Shown: in pieces, positions 31,615-45,170 of the stretch | Numbering within the stretch: position 1 is the first letter of the stretch | Layout: every line of letters starts with the position of its first letter | Assembly: GCA_032622095.1 (NCBI GenBank) | Contig: CP136062.1 | Location: 226,688,578 to 226,752,577 of the forward strand | From: Siphonodentalium dalli | Taxonomy: Eukaryota > Mollusca > Scaphopoda > Gadilida > Siphonodentaliidae | Direction of reading: 5' to 3' | DNA: 64,000 nt | The notes under the pieces: generated by a model | Told to the model about the DNA's origin: nothing | The model's database searches: none | What the model saw: only the letters and a program-made list of their open reading frames with translations | Program-made: the position numbers and the translations under genes

Positions 31615-31915
31615 TAAAAAGTCACCTCGCATATATAAGAGAATGCTTTGGCCTAACAATATTTACCTTGACCTTGTAAGCCAGTGCATTCTCTTATATA
31701 TGTACATGTAAGGCTCCCTATGGGAGATAAAATAGGCTAACGCAATCCAGCACTGATATTACGCTACCGTGTTATCTCCCAAGGCAGCATTTTTAACTTT
31801 AACCCTTTACCCAACAGAAGGGCCCTGTGCCAATGCATTCTCTTACATATATTAACGAGAGGCCGATCACGATCGGCAGATGTTTAACCCATACCCGGGC
31901 GATAGCGATTAGCTA
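31615..31915. repeat. Fragments of core-palindrome MITE cut by an 'ACGAGAGGCC' copy
   Basis: Half palindromes lie at 31621-31653 and 31679-31710. A left TTAA-type end (TTAA 31799-31802, CCCTTTACCCAACA) breaks off at about 31853, where ACGAGAGGCCGATCACGATC begins. Confidence 0.7.
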
Positions 31916-31919
31916 TAAC

Positions 31920-33300
31920 TGATAATTTATCAAAGATATGAACACAGGTATCCATATATCAGCACTATCTTGAATTCAATAGCTCAAATAATTTGTCTTA
32001 AGAAGGGGTTAAAGTATTTGTGGTTGCGAAGGGGGGGGGGGGGGGTGTTCTAAATCTAATAACTCTATCCTTATTCATCCAAGGACCTCTCTATGTGAAA
32101 TCCAATGGTTTAGTTATTTCTGAGGATATGTTTATAAGTTGAAGTTACTCATTGGAAACAAAACTACCAGCTGTTCAAATCTCATTCACTTCTAAAGAGA
32201 AATTATAATTAGTTGACAAGCCAGACTGCTTAGAACATGTGGGATTCCATCTCATATCCCCCCCCCCCCCCCATTCTTCCCAGTTGTTATTTGTTTATCA
32301 ATCATGTCAAAAATGCATATAGTTTATACAATTCAAAAGTGTTATCTATATAATGTTATACAGCCATTATATGGAGCGGATGCTGGCCCCAATGATCCCA
32401 AAATCGAAAAGATTACCATAGTTAATTTAAAGGAAAGTAACACTGAATCAAATGGTTTCAAGACATAACAATATTTTACAAGTAGCTTGCAGACTAAAAC
32501 ACATAACCTTCACTGTTAATCTTTTAAGCACTCTGTGGTCCCCAAAATTCAGTCAACCATGACAATATGAACAGATGGGAAAATAAGGTTCCTGGCAATA
32601 TTATCTGCCATATTGATTTTCAAAATAATGCATCACATATAATCTGTAAGCATATTCAATTGGTGTCTTATTGAATGTTCATTAACTAATGAACCTGATT
32701 CAACAAGAGGGTTCATTTAATGTTTCTGCATAATACAAACAATAATGTAGATTTATCTGCTTGTAACCTATTGCATATAAAAATTATATTGGCTATTAGC
32801 CATTATTTTAATGTAATATCAAAAGAATGTGTCTGAAGGGTTATATATTTTTCAAAAATCAATTAATCAATTCCACAATCCATAGAAGTTAATAGTGTGA
32901 AGATAACCCAAGATAAGACATATGAGGAAGAGCCCATGTGCATTATAGCATAAATCTGTTGGAAACTTGGAAAGGGTTAATTATTTTCTAAGCATATCAA
33001 TGGAATATAGAAGACAATTGTGTAGGTCATGGGTCAATTATCAGGCAGCCTGTAATGAAATTTCAAAATTAGATAAACAAGAGCCTCCTGTCATTTATCA
33101 AATTTGACAATTAACCAGCCATCAGTATAATATTGTTTGTTTATCTTGGTATCCATCTAACCACTTGGCCATAGCTAAATAGCAGATGTCATTAATAATT
33201 TCACGAGCTGTTTACAATCTGCATGGACATACACCAGGGAATGTTATCATTATATTTCTAATAGAGTTGTCCACCATTCCACGACAGTGTATTTCATGGA
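31920..33300. other. No gene recognised
   Basis: AT-rich sequence with a G tract (32032) and C tract (32259), but no convincing ORF, exon or complete repeat. Text near 33240 (ATGTTATCATTATATTTCTA) also occurs at 5430, hinting at a shared old repeat. Confidence 0.5.
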
Positions 33301-33309
33301 ACTACATTA

Positions 33310-34196
33310 TAAGTCACTTGAATTATAAAGGGCCATAACTCTGTTAAAATATATCGGATCAAACCCAAATTTGAACTTGATCTGTATTTTGGGGGTGAGG
33401 ACCACATGTACCAAATTTGGTGTAGATCAGATGAAAAATGTTTTGAGTCATAGCAGCTTGCGTGAATTCTAAGTAAACATTAAGAGTGAAAGGGTTAATT
33501 AAATAATACCAAAAACCATACAGATGAAGACTGTGCTACGAAAAACCTAGGTAAGAAATATGAGCCAGATCAGAAGAAATATGTTCAACTTATTACATTG
33601 GATAGCATGTGTGTGAAGGGTTAATTATTTTCTAAACTGATCAACTAATCGATACCAAAAACTATACAGGTGAGGGGTGTGTCATCATAAACCTACATAT
33701 CAAATATGAAAACAATCAGACAAAAAATACTTTGGTTACAGCATCGGATGCTCATGCCTATGTGCGGATGCAAAGTGTTAATAATTTCTAAACCGATCAA
33801 CCGATCGATACCAAAAACTATACAGGTGAGGAGTGTGTCATCATAAACCTACATATCAAATATGAAAACAATCAGACAAAAAATACTTTGGTTACAGCAT
33901 CGGATGCTCATGCCTATGTGCGGATGCAAAGTGTTAATAATTTCTAAACCGATCAACCGATCGATACCAAAAACTATACAGGTGAGGAGTGTGTCATCAT
34001 AAACATGCACATAAAATTTGAACAAGATCCGATAAAAAATATTTGAGTAAATGAATCGGATAGTAAGTGTCTACGGACAGACGGACAGACGGACAGACGG
34101 ACGGACGGACAGACGGACGGACGGACGGGACGAACGACGGATGGTTGATCCGGACGTCGGCATTATGTGTACCATACATGGTATGGGTACACATAA
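33310..34196 (+). repeat. Modular repeat with 60-bp GACG/GACA run and ACCATA hairpin
   Basis: CATAACTC and GATCTGTATTTTGGG modules are followed by about two and a half copies of a ~155-bp module (CGATACCAAAAACTATACAGG). Then come a GACG/GACA run (34075-34135) and GTACCATACATGGTATGGGT. Overlapping ORFs are repeat translations. Confidence 0.85.
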
Positions 34197-34793
34197 AAAC
34201 GTTATAAATGCAACAACCATGTTTCATTGGCGTTCTGACTGCATTAAGGATCAAGAGACGTCAATTGCAAAAAAATCTTCCCTGGCTGGTGGCAGGTCAG
34301 CCCAACATGCGTCTCAGGTAGTCACTTTTGTGTCACAATGCTGTAAGCACGATTGCTTGGGTGACTGCATGGACAAGGTCAGTGGTAAAAAACATGTTTT
34401 GTTGTCCATTTTCGTCTGCATAATACTAACCACAAAACAAATAGTTTATTGCAATCATAAGTAAACATTGTAAAATTATATATAATAGTGTTCTTGTTGG
34501 CGACATAACATCTCTTGGTGATGGTGCAAGGAATTCTGGTGGAATTGATGTCAATCATAGTATATGTTCAAAGTACTATACAATATACTATACAATATAC
34601 TATATATACTTATATGCAATGCATGCCATTCAAGAATACCCGATATTAGAGGTAGGCAAATTCTGTCCTCGGCGGAACTGATTTGGGCAGAGTTTGTTCT
34701 CCTTGAAGTCAGTGGATGGAAATGGCTCTGATGCGTGCCTAACTTTTGTGTATATATCATGCTGTATGGTGGAAGCCGATATAAAGCCAGTGT

Positions 34794-35204
34794 TCAACTT
34801 ATCGTAGAAACACATGCATCGAATACCGATTGAATTGAAATGAATTGTCTGAATACGAATAAAGAGCGTTTCGTATTGTATCTTTTTAAAAGTCTGATAT
34901 GCAGGAATTTAAGATCGTTTTCAAAAATGTGCCTGATATGACAGGAATGTGATATGAAAGGAATAATTATTTTGCGCCAAGATACATTTTGACGCTTGCT
35001 AGGGTTGATTGATCTAGTTTTGCATGCCTTTACTCTTTTTAGTCTGACATGCTTCTGGTCACACATATCGCGGCCGATGCTGCGTATCTCGCGACATTCC
35101 TGGGAACAAACACCACATGGGTAAATCAATTTGGAATTAGGCATTGTATAATTTTCAGACCTGTGATCAGAATGCCAAATACTGCTGAGATTGTGATTTG
35201 CCAA
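34794..35204 (-). pseudogene. Possible PHD-like zinc-finger relic, 136 codons
   Basis: The frame contains YPCGVCSQEC followed by a Cys/His-bearing stretch (RDMCDQKH). This resembles the start of PHD-type fingers found in invertebrate retroelement proteins. The rest of the domain and any reverse transcriptase are absent, and the remainder is basic and featureless. It may be a chance ORF; no splice model was attempted. Confidence 0.25.
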
Positions 35205-35229
35205 ATAATATCATACCACATTCTTATAT

Positions 35230-36300
35230 AGAACTTCTCGGATATTGCAACATGAACTCACTTTCTTGTCACTCAACTATTGTTTTTACAATCGTACGTT
35301 GTCTTTCATGGCGGGGCCCACCAATTTGCACCAAAAGCATTTTGTTTCTATAATAGTAGGCGCCATCAAATACTGATTGCAACTAACTGTCAAAACACTG
35401 AACTACAATAGGTGAGAGACCGCCACCAACAACAATTAAAGCCTTTCGGCTTAGTGACCAATATATCTGATATTAATTATCACCTAGCTAGACAGCCGTT
35501 ATAGACTACTCCACGAGAGAAGCTTGTGTTCGGCTTTTCTATGCCGAACACTTAAACGCGTTTTACAAAATATCGAATAAAACACTTATTATTGGCCCGA
35601 ACTCCACCAAAGTTCGTATAGTAATAGTGTGAACATGAACACACACGCCTATGAACTTTATTCGTTATATTTCCCATTATTTGGACTTGTGTTCGGCTTT
35701 TATACGCACCGATCAAATCACACTGGACAGTGGAAGTTGGTTACAGATAGCACACCATGAGTAGATGGAGGACATTGAATAGATAAGCATAGACACATTA
35801 GGAATAAACAAACAAACAAGAACAAACAACTTTAACAAGTCACAACCTGTGTACATGCCTCGGTGTGCACATTAAAGAATGCTACTGGAGTCACTACAGG
35901 GTTATAAAGTAGCACCTGAACCAATGCGTCTATAACCGGAAAGTTCCTGCACTGAAATATCTACAGATACAGGTACGAACGTCTCAGTTTTCCGTTCCGT
36001 ATTGCGACAAACGCCGAAACCTCGTCATCACCACCACGAAATTTGGTGATGCAAATTTTGAATTGGTAATTTAATCAGAAATTGACAAATAAATCACTCC
36101 TATCAAATAGAAATTAATGTAACAGAAATCAATTTTATATTGAAAGACATAATTGCCTTTTTTTTTCTCTTGAGTTCACAGATATTGGCAATCTGGTGAC
36201 GCTACACAAAAGATAAATTCGTACTTATCGAAAATACGGATCTTGTTTTTCCGCCCGAAACGATACAAATTACTGTGGTTTCCAGCTCAACTTTACTTCT
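35230..36300. other. No gene recognised
   Basis: A short hairpin GTTCGGCTTTTCTATGCCGAAC lies near 35527, with a second TTGTGTTCGGCTTTT at 35688. Nothing else is identifiable. Confidence 0.5.
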
Positions 36301-36329
36301 GTAAAGTTTAGCTATTGGCGTGGGTTGGT

Positions 36330-37930
36330 CATCTGTGGGTGTGGGCACGTCAGTCAACAATTTCCTTTGTCACCCCCATACAGGCTACATCCCTCATCCG
36401 ATTGTCACCAAACTTAATAGCATAGCTGTAGGGGCACCCGTATTTTTTTTGGGGGGGGGGGGGGGCTGAAACTATTTGACCGCATATATTACATGATATA
36501 TTCATGATTTTAACAGTTTTTTTTGGTGGAATATATGACAAAATAGATTCAAATTAACCTTAAATATGTATAATTGGGGGAAAAATATGAAACATTCTGT
36601 AAAATGAAAAACATCCATTACCCTGCACGGAGCCCCACACATATATAGATATAGAAGTATATAGAAGAGTGTCGTCTGCTCATGTTTGTCTGGGGATCTG
36701 TATGGGTGAAATTATAAAATTGTTAAAGAATACAAGAAAAAATTATTAAAATTGTAAACAAATTGTTAGGCCAATGCATTCTCTTATATATGCCAGGCGA
36801 CCATATATAAGAGAATGCATGGGCACAGGGTAAAAATACCATTCAATTTGCCAGAAAATTTTCCGAATTTGACTAAATATATCCAATTTGCCCTAGTCCG
36901 TGAACCTGACTTTTATAATCAGAGCGGCTAGCTCTGTTAGAATAGTGGGTCCACAGACTAAAATTTTACGGAAATTGCCCGAATTTTGAGCTTTCAAAAT
37001 GTTTGGGAGGGATCTTCGGGTGACCTCTAGATGAGAACTTACCATTTTAGCCACAAAGGCATGCAAGTTTGAGCTATTGCCATGGATTGGTCGTCTGTCC
37101 GTGCGTACATCCGCCAACAATTGTGTTAACACACCCAACAGAACACATCTCTCATCCGATTGTCACCAAACTTAAATTCATAAGGTTCTTTGGGGTGACC
37201 TCTAGATGGGAGCTTAGCATTTTTTTCCTGAGTTTTGAAAATGTGCAGGAATGTTAGAGAACACTTCTAAATGGGAGCTATCGAATTTGAACGATTTGTG
37301 ATGAAAAACATGGCCGCCATCTTGGATTGTACTCTTTGCATCACTAAATTATTTCGCACAACCTCATCCAATGGTCACAAAAACCTGTTCACAATTTATT
37401 CGACCGGATAAGTTGATAATACAGTGTTGGGGTGCTTCCTATTTCAAATGGTACATAATATGGAGTATGTTGTGTATAATGTGATTCGAAATTACGAGGG
37501 CCTTTAACAGTCCCACATTACATTTGCATGAATCCACACCACCGAAAAGCAATTAACGGACTGCGGATGCGAAATATCTAGATGCGTTCCCACATCCAAT
37601 AATTTGTTATAAATAACATCCTGGAAAAAAATGCAACCGCTCTGGATGGGAGCTTACCATTTTTTCACCCCGATTCCTATTTATAACATGGCTGCCAGTG
37701 GCCATCTTGGATTTTACGGTTTGTATGACTAAATCCTTTAGCACAGCACAAATTAAGGTCACATCTCTCATCCGATCCCCACCAAACTTAATTAATATGG
37801 ATCTTCAGGGTAAGACTCTAGATGGGAGCTTACCTTATTTCCAAATTCTGTTGAAAACATGGCCGCCATCGGCCATATTGATCAATATGGGATTTCACAA
37901 AGTTATGTACCGCCATACCAACTAGAATGC
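36330..37930 (+). repeat. Modular repeat 'CATCTCTCATCCGATTGTCACC', interrupted by core-palindrome MITE
   Basis: Three or more diverged modules (TTGGTCGTCTG, CTCATCCGATTGTCACCAAA, CTCTAGATGGGAGCTTACCA, ATGGCCGCCAT) occur. Bases 36600-36835 are a fragment of the core-palindrome family, with a shortened palindrome at 36770-36830. Confidence 0.75.
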
Positions 37931-38066
37931 ACTCAGAGAGATGCCAACGTGCGCAAAAATGTAATAAAAAAATAATTAAAAAAATAATTTCACTGTATTT
38001 TACTTAATTTAATTTAATTTAATGTTAGCAAAAAAAGACAATTACAATCTTCAATAATTTTATTTA

Positions 38067-38205
38067 GGGGATAACAGTGTGGTGTTTTGTGATTTCGGAA
38101 AGGTACATGGCGAATATACTGTGGCAAATTTAGTTAACGGGTATTTGCCACAGTATATTCGCCATGCACCTTTCCGAAATCACAAAACACCACACTGTTA
38201 TCCCC
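38067..38205. repeat. ~64-bp-arm palindrome at the start of the tandem duplication
   Basis: GGGGATAACAGTGTGGTGTT... is mirrored by ...AACACCACACTGTTATCCCC around the loop TTAGTTAACGGG. A diverged relative of one arm is at 38635-38690. Confidence 0.9.
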
Positions 38206-41200
38206 ATTCTAATGCTATTCGAACTTTAAAATGTTATTTAGACAAACAAATGGCTCGTAATTATCAACGAAATGTGCGGCCATAGAAAACACTCAGCCAA
38301 TTCACGACTTTTTATTTTAAATTTAATGCGCTAGATAAAATATAGTCCCCCAATTACCATCGCTCTTATCGTTAAAAATACTGATAAACATAAAAAATTG
38401 CCACCTCAAATAGAAATAAATATGCACAACAATTAGTTTCTGCATGTACCTGATGTCTTTTTCAGATGTTTACCACTTACAAATTGCGGTTTTGATTTTA
38501 CCGCGATCTTGAAGTTGAATTGAAACAATGGGAAGTTGTTTACTCAATGCGATGTATTTCACGCCGTGTCTGTCGCGGTTTCATGTCAAGAAATTTGGTC
38601 AAATGATATCGAGACACTGACATTGGTGGGGTATAACGTTGTGGTGTTTTGTATTTTCTGAAAGTACATGTATACATGGCGAATGTACTGACTGTCAATT
38701 TTCGACAAAAGCCACATCGCTGGTTTGTTTATATAGGAACGAGCTAGTAACGGAAATCAGTGCCAAGGGCGTCAACTCTATAATCTACTCCGTAACGTCG
38801 CCGGCATGTACTGCGTAAGAGTGACGTCATGGAGTGAAATCGGTAGGGTGACACCAACGTACCTACGAATTTGACTGATCGCCATACTGTTGCGCGAGCG
38901 CACGTAAATATACCAATATAGCCTGGAAATAGTGCGTCATTTGAAGAATTAGGTCCCCAGAAGCACAGTGGGCTAACATCACCAAATTCACCCTCTGGGG
39001 ACCTCATTCTGCTTAGTCCTCAACTGATATGGGAGACCTATAGGATCAGATTGAAGTTCCCCAGTTGAAGTTGATGCTAGCGCCTAAGCAGAATGAGATT
39101 CCCAGAGGGTGAACTTAGTGATGCTAACCACAATGTGGGATAGCATAATTAAATTAACCCTCTGAGACAGAGTTATATCTCATCATTTTAAACCCGATAT
39201 TTATCTTCATTCCAGGGCTTAAAATTTGAATGAGAATCAGAATCTATTCTCGCAAATGATTCTTGCAAAGAGAACGAGAGGCCGATCACGATCAGCAGAT
39301 GTTTAACCCATACCTTGGCGATACCGATTAGCTATTTTAATAAATCCTTACACCAACCTTTTCGTGAGTGCAAAAGTTTCAACAATTCACACCTTACTAT
39401 TGAGGTCACAAGTGGAATCAGACTTACTGGGCACCTTGCTAACATAAGCACAATAGGAACATGGATGTGGCATTCGATTTCAACCAGATATGTCTTATAG
39501 AGTGATAAAGCGAATTAAGCTAAATCCATAGTCAGAAAGATGCACCATAGCAGTTAAAGACAAAATAGTTAAGATATTAAGTAGATAAACATCATAGCAA
39601 CTCCATTTATTTGCTTATCACATTGGAATGTGAGACATAACATATTATGTTTTTTTTATTATTGTTATTTTTTTATTATGTTTTTCGTTAGCTGCATCAG
39701 GGGGGGGGGGTCTGCAAAAAAAATCCGTATATAGGGCCGGGGTGGGTGGGTGCTCCAGAGGCGGAAAAAATGGTGGTTGTAAATATTTTCCAAAATGAGT
39801 TTTTTTCAAACAATTTACAAGTACTGATCATGTAATGTTGTTTGTAAGCATGTTAGTACCATGCTTGTTTGTATAGGGCTATATAGGCAGCTAAAGTGAC
39901 TCTTTAGACTCAGATTTAGCAACATTCTGGATTTCACAGTATCCCGGACCACTTCACAGCGGACCACCGTATTAACGTTCAGAAACTTATGATCAACGGA
40001 AGAAATATTTAGTAACAAAATTAATATATTACCCAGTTGTATTATCTGAATAAAAGTAATAAAACAAAAAAACTCTATCACAAATTGGATACTACATGGT
40101 GAATACTGTGGCAAATTTAGTTAACGGGTATTTGCCACAGTATATTCGCCATGCACCTTTCCGAAATCACAAAACACCACACTGTTATCCCCATTCTAAT
40201 GCTATTCGAACTTTAAAATGTTATTTAGACAAACAAATGGCTCGTAATTATCAACGAAATGTGCGGCCATAGAAAACACTCAGCCAATTCACGACTTTTT
40301 ATTTTAAATTTAATGCGCTAGATAAAATATAGTCCCCCAATTACCATCGCTCTTATCGTTAAAAATACTGATAAACATAAAAAATTGCCACCTCAAATAG
40401 AAATAAATATGCACAACAATTAGTTTCTGCATGTACCTGATGTCTTTTTCAGATGTTTACCACTTACAAATTGCGGTTTTGATTTTACCGCGATCTTGAA
40501 GTTGAATTGAAACAATGGGAAGTTGTTTACTCAATGCGATGTATTTCACGCCGTGTCTGTCGCGGTTTCATGTCAAGAAATTTGGTCAAATGATATCGAG
40601 ACACTGACATTGGTGGGGTATAACGTTGTGGTGTTTTGTATTTTCTGAAAGTACATGTATACATGGCGAATGTACTGACTGTCAATTTTCGACAAAAGCC
40701 ACATCGCTGGTTTGTTTATATAGGAACGAGCTAGTAACGGAAATCAGTGCCAAGGGCGTCAACTCTATAATCTACTCCGTAACGTCGCCGGCATGTACTG
40801 CGTAAGAGTGACGTCATGGAGTGAAATCGGTAGGGTGACACCAACGTACCTACGAATTTGACTGATCGCCATACTGTTGCGCGAGCGCACGTAAATATAC
40901 CAATATAGCCTGGAAATAGTGCGTCATTTGAAGAATTAGGTCCCCAGAAGCACAGTGGGCTAACATCACCAAATTCACCCTCTGGGGACCTCATTCTGCT
41001 TAGTCCTCAACTGATATGGGAGACCTATAGGATCAGATTGAAGTTCCCCAGTTGAAGTTGATGCTAGCGCCTAAGCAGAATGAGATTCCCAGAGGGTGAA
41101 CTTAGTGATGCTAACCACAATGTGGGATAGCATAATTAAATTAACCCTCTGAGACAGAGTTATATCTCATCATTTTAAACCCGATATTTATCTTCATTCC

Positions 41201-42095
41201 AGGGCTTAAAATTTGAATGAGAATCAGAATCTATTCTCGCAAATGATTCTTGCAAAGAGAACGAGAGGCCGATCACGATCAGCAGATGTTTAACCCATAC
41301 CTTGGCGATACCGATTAGCTATTTTAATAAATCCTTACACCAACCTTTTCGTGAGTGCAAAAGTTTCAACAATTCACACCTTACTATTGAGGTCACAAGT
41401 GGAATCAGACTTACTGGGCACCTTGCTAACATAAGCACAATAGGAACATGGATGTGGCATTCGATTTCAACCAGATATGTCTTATAGAGTGATAAAGCGA
41501 ATTAAGCTAAATCCATAGTCAGAAAGATGCACCATAGCAGTTAAAGACAAAATAGTTAAGATATTAAGTAGATAAACATCATAGCAACTCCATTTATTTG
41601 CTTATCACATTGGAATGTGAGACATAACATATTATGTTTTTTTTATTATTGTTATTTTTTTATTATGTTTTTCGTTAGCTGCATCAGGGGGGGGGGGTCT
41701 GCAAAAAAAATCCGTATATAGGGCCGGGGTGGGTGGGTGCTCCAGAGGCGGAAAAAATGGTGGTTGTAAATATTTTCCAAAATGAGTTTTTTTCAAACAA
41801 TTTACAAGTACTGATCATGTAATGTTGTTTGTAAGCATGTTAGTACCATGCTTGTTTGTATAGGGCTATATAGGCAGCTAAAGTGACTCTTTAGACTCAG
41901 ATTTAGCAACATTCTGGATTTCACAGTATCCCGGACCACTTCACAGCGGACCACCGTATTAACGTTCAGGAAACTTATGATCAACGGAAGAAATATTTAG
42001 TAACAAAATTAATATATTACCCAGTTGTATTATCTGAATAAAAGTAATAAAACAAAAAAACTCTATCACAAATTGGATACTACATGGTGAATACT
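38121..42095. repeat. 1,987-bp tandem segmental duplication
   Basis: 38121-40107 and 40108-42095 are essentially identical. The one difference I found is an extra G near 41968 in the second copy. Each copy contains an 'AGAATGAGGTCC' MITE fragment, an 'ACGAGAGGCC' repeat, a G10 tract and text with no gene. All three borders carry ATACT. Confidence 0.95.
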
Positions 42096-42589
42096 CAATG
42101 ATGACTACTAGTAGATATCATTAACCTGATTGTTGCATAACATGAAATTGAAAAGGGTATCTCATAAATTGAAATAAAATGTCTGAAATACTGTCTTGTT
42201 CTGACATGTAATCAAATTCATTCCTTCTGGTTATTTCTTATCTTGAATGATTGCTAGTAATGTTAATTTGCAACAATTATCCAAATAAAACTGAATTGGT
42301 TATGATGAATGACATTACTGTTTAGTGCTCAGACAATCCCAATTGAAGGTGACGCTATTCTCATTGAATTTCCGAACTTCATCTGGGAGCTTTACTGCTC
42401 AACAAGACGAAACTAAAATACTAATTGTATACTGTTATCACTTACAAATAGATGAACTGAAATAATGTGATGCATTCAGATGCATTGAGAAATGACATTC
42501 AATTCTTCATTCTGGTCTATCACCATACCAAACCACATCAAAATTTGACAACCGACACTTAACTTATATTGCAAAAACTTTGTATGGAC

Positions 42590-42812
42590 TGAATTTCATA
42601 AAGTCTAACAGGGCCCATAACTCTGGTAGGCATTGGTGGTCACAACCCGCGATATTATGCATATTCGTCCCCCATTTCTGGTCCGTCACCATGCCATAGG
42701 GCAGCAAATATGACAACTGACTCTTGAGTTAAAATTCAAAATGTTTGTACGGACAGACGGCTCGAGACATCAACTATATACCCGCCGACTAATATCGGGC
42801 AGTATAATAACC
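42590..42812 (+). repeat. Short modular repeat with CCCGCCGAC hairpin tail
   Basis: CATAACTCTGGTAGGCAT, CCATTTCTGGTCCGTCACC, a reduced tail GTACGGACAGACGG, then ATATACCCGCCGACTAATAT with its inverted partner CGGGCAGTATAAT. Confidence 0.65.
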
Positions 42813-43396
42813 ATATATCTATGTGTATACCTAACAAAAAACAATTCCCCTCCCCACCCCATCCCGTTGGATAAGACTAAAGAGTTCTTTGATCATGCAC
42901 ATGTAATTGTGGAACCCCTGACCTGTTTACCACTATTTACACTGGCCAGTGTTCTCTGTCAGACACAACACACTCGATATATTAAGGCTATAATGGGGTC
43001 TAGGGCAATTTGTGACATATAGTGTACCTATATACACAATGCTTAATTAATATTGTTGTTAGATACTGAAAACACCAGGAAACACATGGAAATACAGTAT
43101 ATTTTTCGTTTTTCTGATCTGTGTTTACCAATTAGTAAGGCAGTTAACAGTTATTGAAGACGGCTAAAAAAAACCTCTGAAATTTTTATAAAAACATGAG
43201 AAACGGGGGGTGGGTCCCCAAAATTTTGGAGGAAAACAATATTTTTTTTGCAAAAATGGGGTGGTGGGTCCCTCGAGGTCGGAAAAAAACTTTTTGGGCC
43301 CTATATGTGCAATTTTTTTCCAGACCCCCCCTGGCTGCATATTAAAAATTCATGGGATCATTTAGATGGGAGAAAAGGGTTAATATTTCCCATTAA

Positions 43397-43620
43397 AACG
43401 AGAGGCCGATCACGATCGGCAGATGTTAACCCATCCCTTGGCGATAGTAAATTACTATGATCGGAATCATAAATGAGAGTTTTGGTGTTGAATTATAGAG
43501 TATACTGTTATGTACTATTATAGACAAATGTACATAACACAAATTATTGGAATTTATGCGTCACTCGCATTTATATAAGAGAATGCACTGGTACAGCTAA
43601 ACCACCACAGCCTTGGGTTA
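43397..43620 (+). repeat. 'ACGAGAGGCC' family, variant 2
   Basis: It shares the start ACGAGAGGCCGATCACGATC but continues GGCGATAGTAAATTACTATG. A half core palindrome (TTTATATAAGAGAATGCACT) follows at 43568. It is nearly identical to 48970-49200. Confidence 0.75.
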
Positions 43621-44054
43621 AATGTGAAATGTGGTCTGGACATGGAATACTTGGGTTAAGAGAGTCCAATTTAAGTTTACAATAATAATGTATCACATTC
43701 TAACAACAATATAGTATACAGATAAGCCACCTGACTGCTGACCCATTAATATCAATTAAATAGCAGAGCTGTTAACAGATCACAAGAATTGTTTATGTTG
43801 AACACTGACTTCTCCATTAAACCAATAACAATTATAATGACCTCAGACCATCTGAAGATATCACTCAACAGTACAGATGTCCAAGCCTAAGGTTAATACC
43901 ATGTGATGTTTATTTTTTAATCTTTATTTTAAATTAGATACCATAGCTTTCTTTATCAGATTATTTGCACATCAACTGGCATAAGAGACATCAGGAAATA
44001 ATAGACTTATCAATAGCTAAGTAGTCCAAAGGCATGAGATGGAATTGATGAATT

Positions 44055-44700
44055 GGGTTTAAAGTTTAAAGTCGCTCCAAACAAATTTACCAGTACATAA
44101 CACAAGATTATGGACCGATTTTAAACCAAATTTGGTGTGGTGACTCAGGGTACCCTTGGCAGAGTTATAATGGTGTTAGTTTTTCAAAAAAAAATTTATA
44201 ATTATTTAAACAAAAAATATTTTATTATATATTATTTTTATTTATTTATTCATATTCATTTTGTTTGGGTTAAATTGAGCAAGGAAATAAATCTAAATAA
44301 AAAAAAAATAAAATAAATTTCGGAGTGAATATATATTTTCGAAAAAGGGCCATAACTCAGTTAGTCCGATCAAACCCATATTCGAACTCGATCTGTCTTT
44401 TATGCTAAGAAATTCATATACAAAATTTGGTTCCGATCAGATATAAAATGTTCGAGTTATCGCACCATGCGTAAAGTGTCTACAGACAGACAGACGGACA
44501 GACTAACGACGAGTGGTCAATCCGGACAACGACACTATGTTTACCATACTATGGTATGGGTAAACATAAAAAAGGGACACATTGGGAACCTTTTTAATCA
44601 ACTTGTATCATAATCATCAATATCTAAATGAAAACAAGTGGTCAATCCGGACATCACAATATGTGTACCATACTATGGTATAGGTACACATAAAATCAAA
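44055..44700 (+). repeat. Modular repeat with GACA tail and ACCATA hairpin (plus a second tail)
   Basis: One GGCCATAACTC module with CATATTCGAACTCGATCTG leads to GACAGACAGACGGACAGAC and TTTACCATACTATGGTATGG. A second, tail-only copy ends near 44692. Confidence 0.8.
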
Positions 44701-44889
44701 ATAAATTAATCAATCAATAGGGGCAAAGAGTGTGTCAAAATAAACCAATACAAGACAGTCAAATACTGTGGGGTCGCTCACCAGACTGCAAAGACTGATA
44801 AGACTGGGACTCTTGAGACCACAACAGTCAGAACTGTTCATAATCACTTTAAAAGAAGTGGATCTAAACAGGATATGTGGCTAGAGAGG

Positions 44890-45170
44890 CTTCATGTCGA
44901 TCAGTGAATATCTACCTTACCTAAATTACCAATGGAACACTACACACTACAAGCCCCCCCCACGCCCCCTCCTCCAGCTCAACATATCCCCTCCTGACCG
45001 GGCTCCAGATTCCCAAGTCTTAGGTTGGAATTTCACAACTGACGTCTCAAACTTTCTCAATTGTTCGAAATTTCCAATCTCACAAGCACCTTTTTATAAA
45101 CTATTTAGACATGTTTGAAGCCCAATTATCCATGAACCCGAAAACACCATACATATGTCAGATTAATCAG
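44890..45170. other. No gene recognised
   Basis: A 74-codon frame (44894-45118) is present but shows no known motif, and there is no supporting context. Confidence 0.4.

Noticed and set aside
38744-40994. Identical 87-codon ORFs at 38744 and 40731 that could look like paralogous genes
   Set aside because: They are the same MITE-containing sequence in the two copies of the 1,987-bp tandem duplication.
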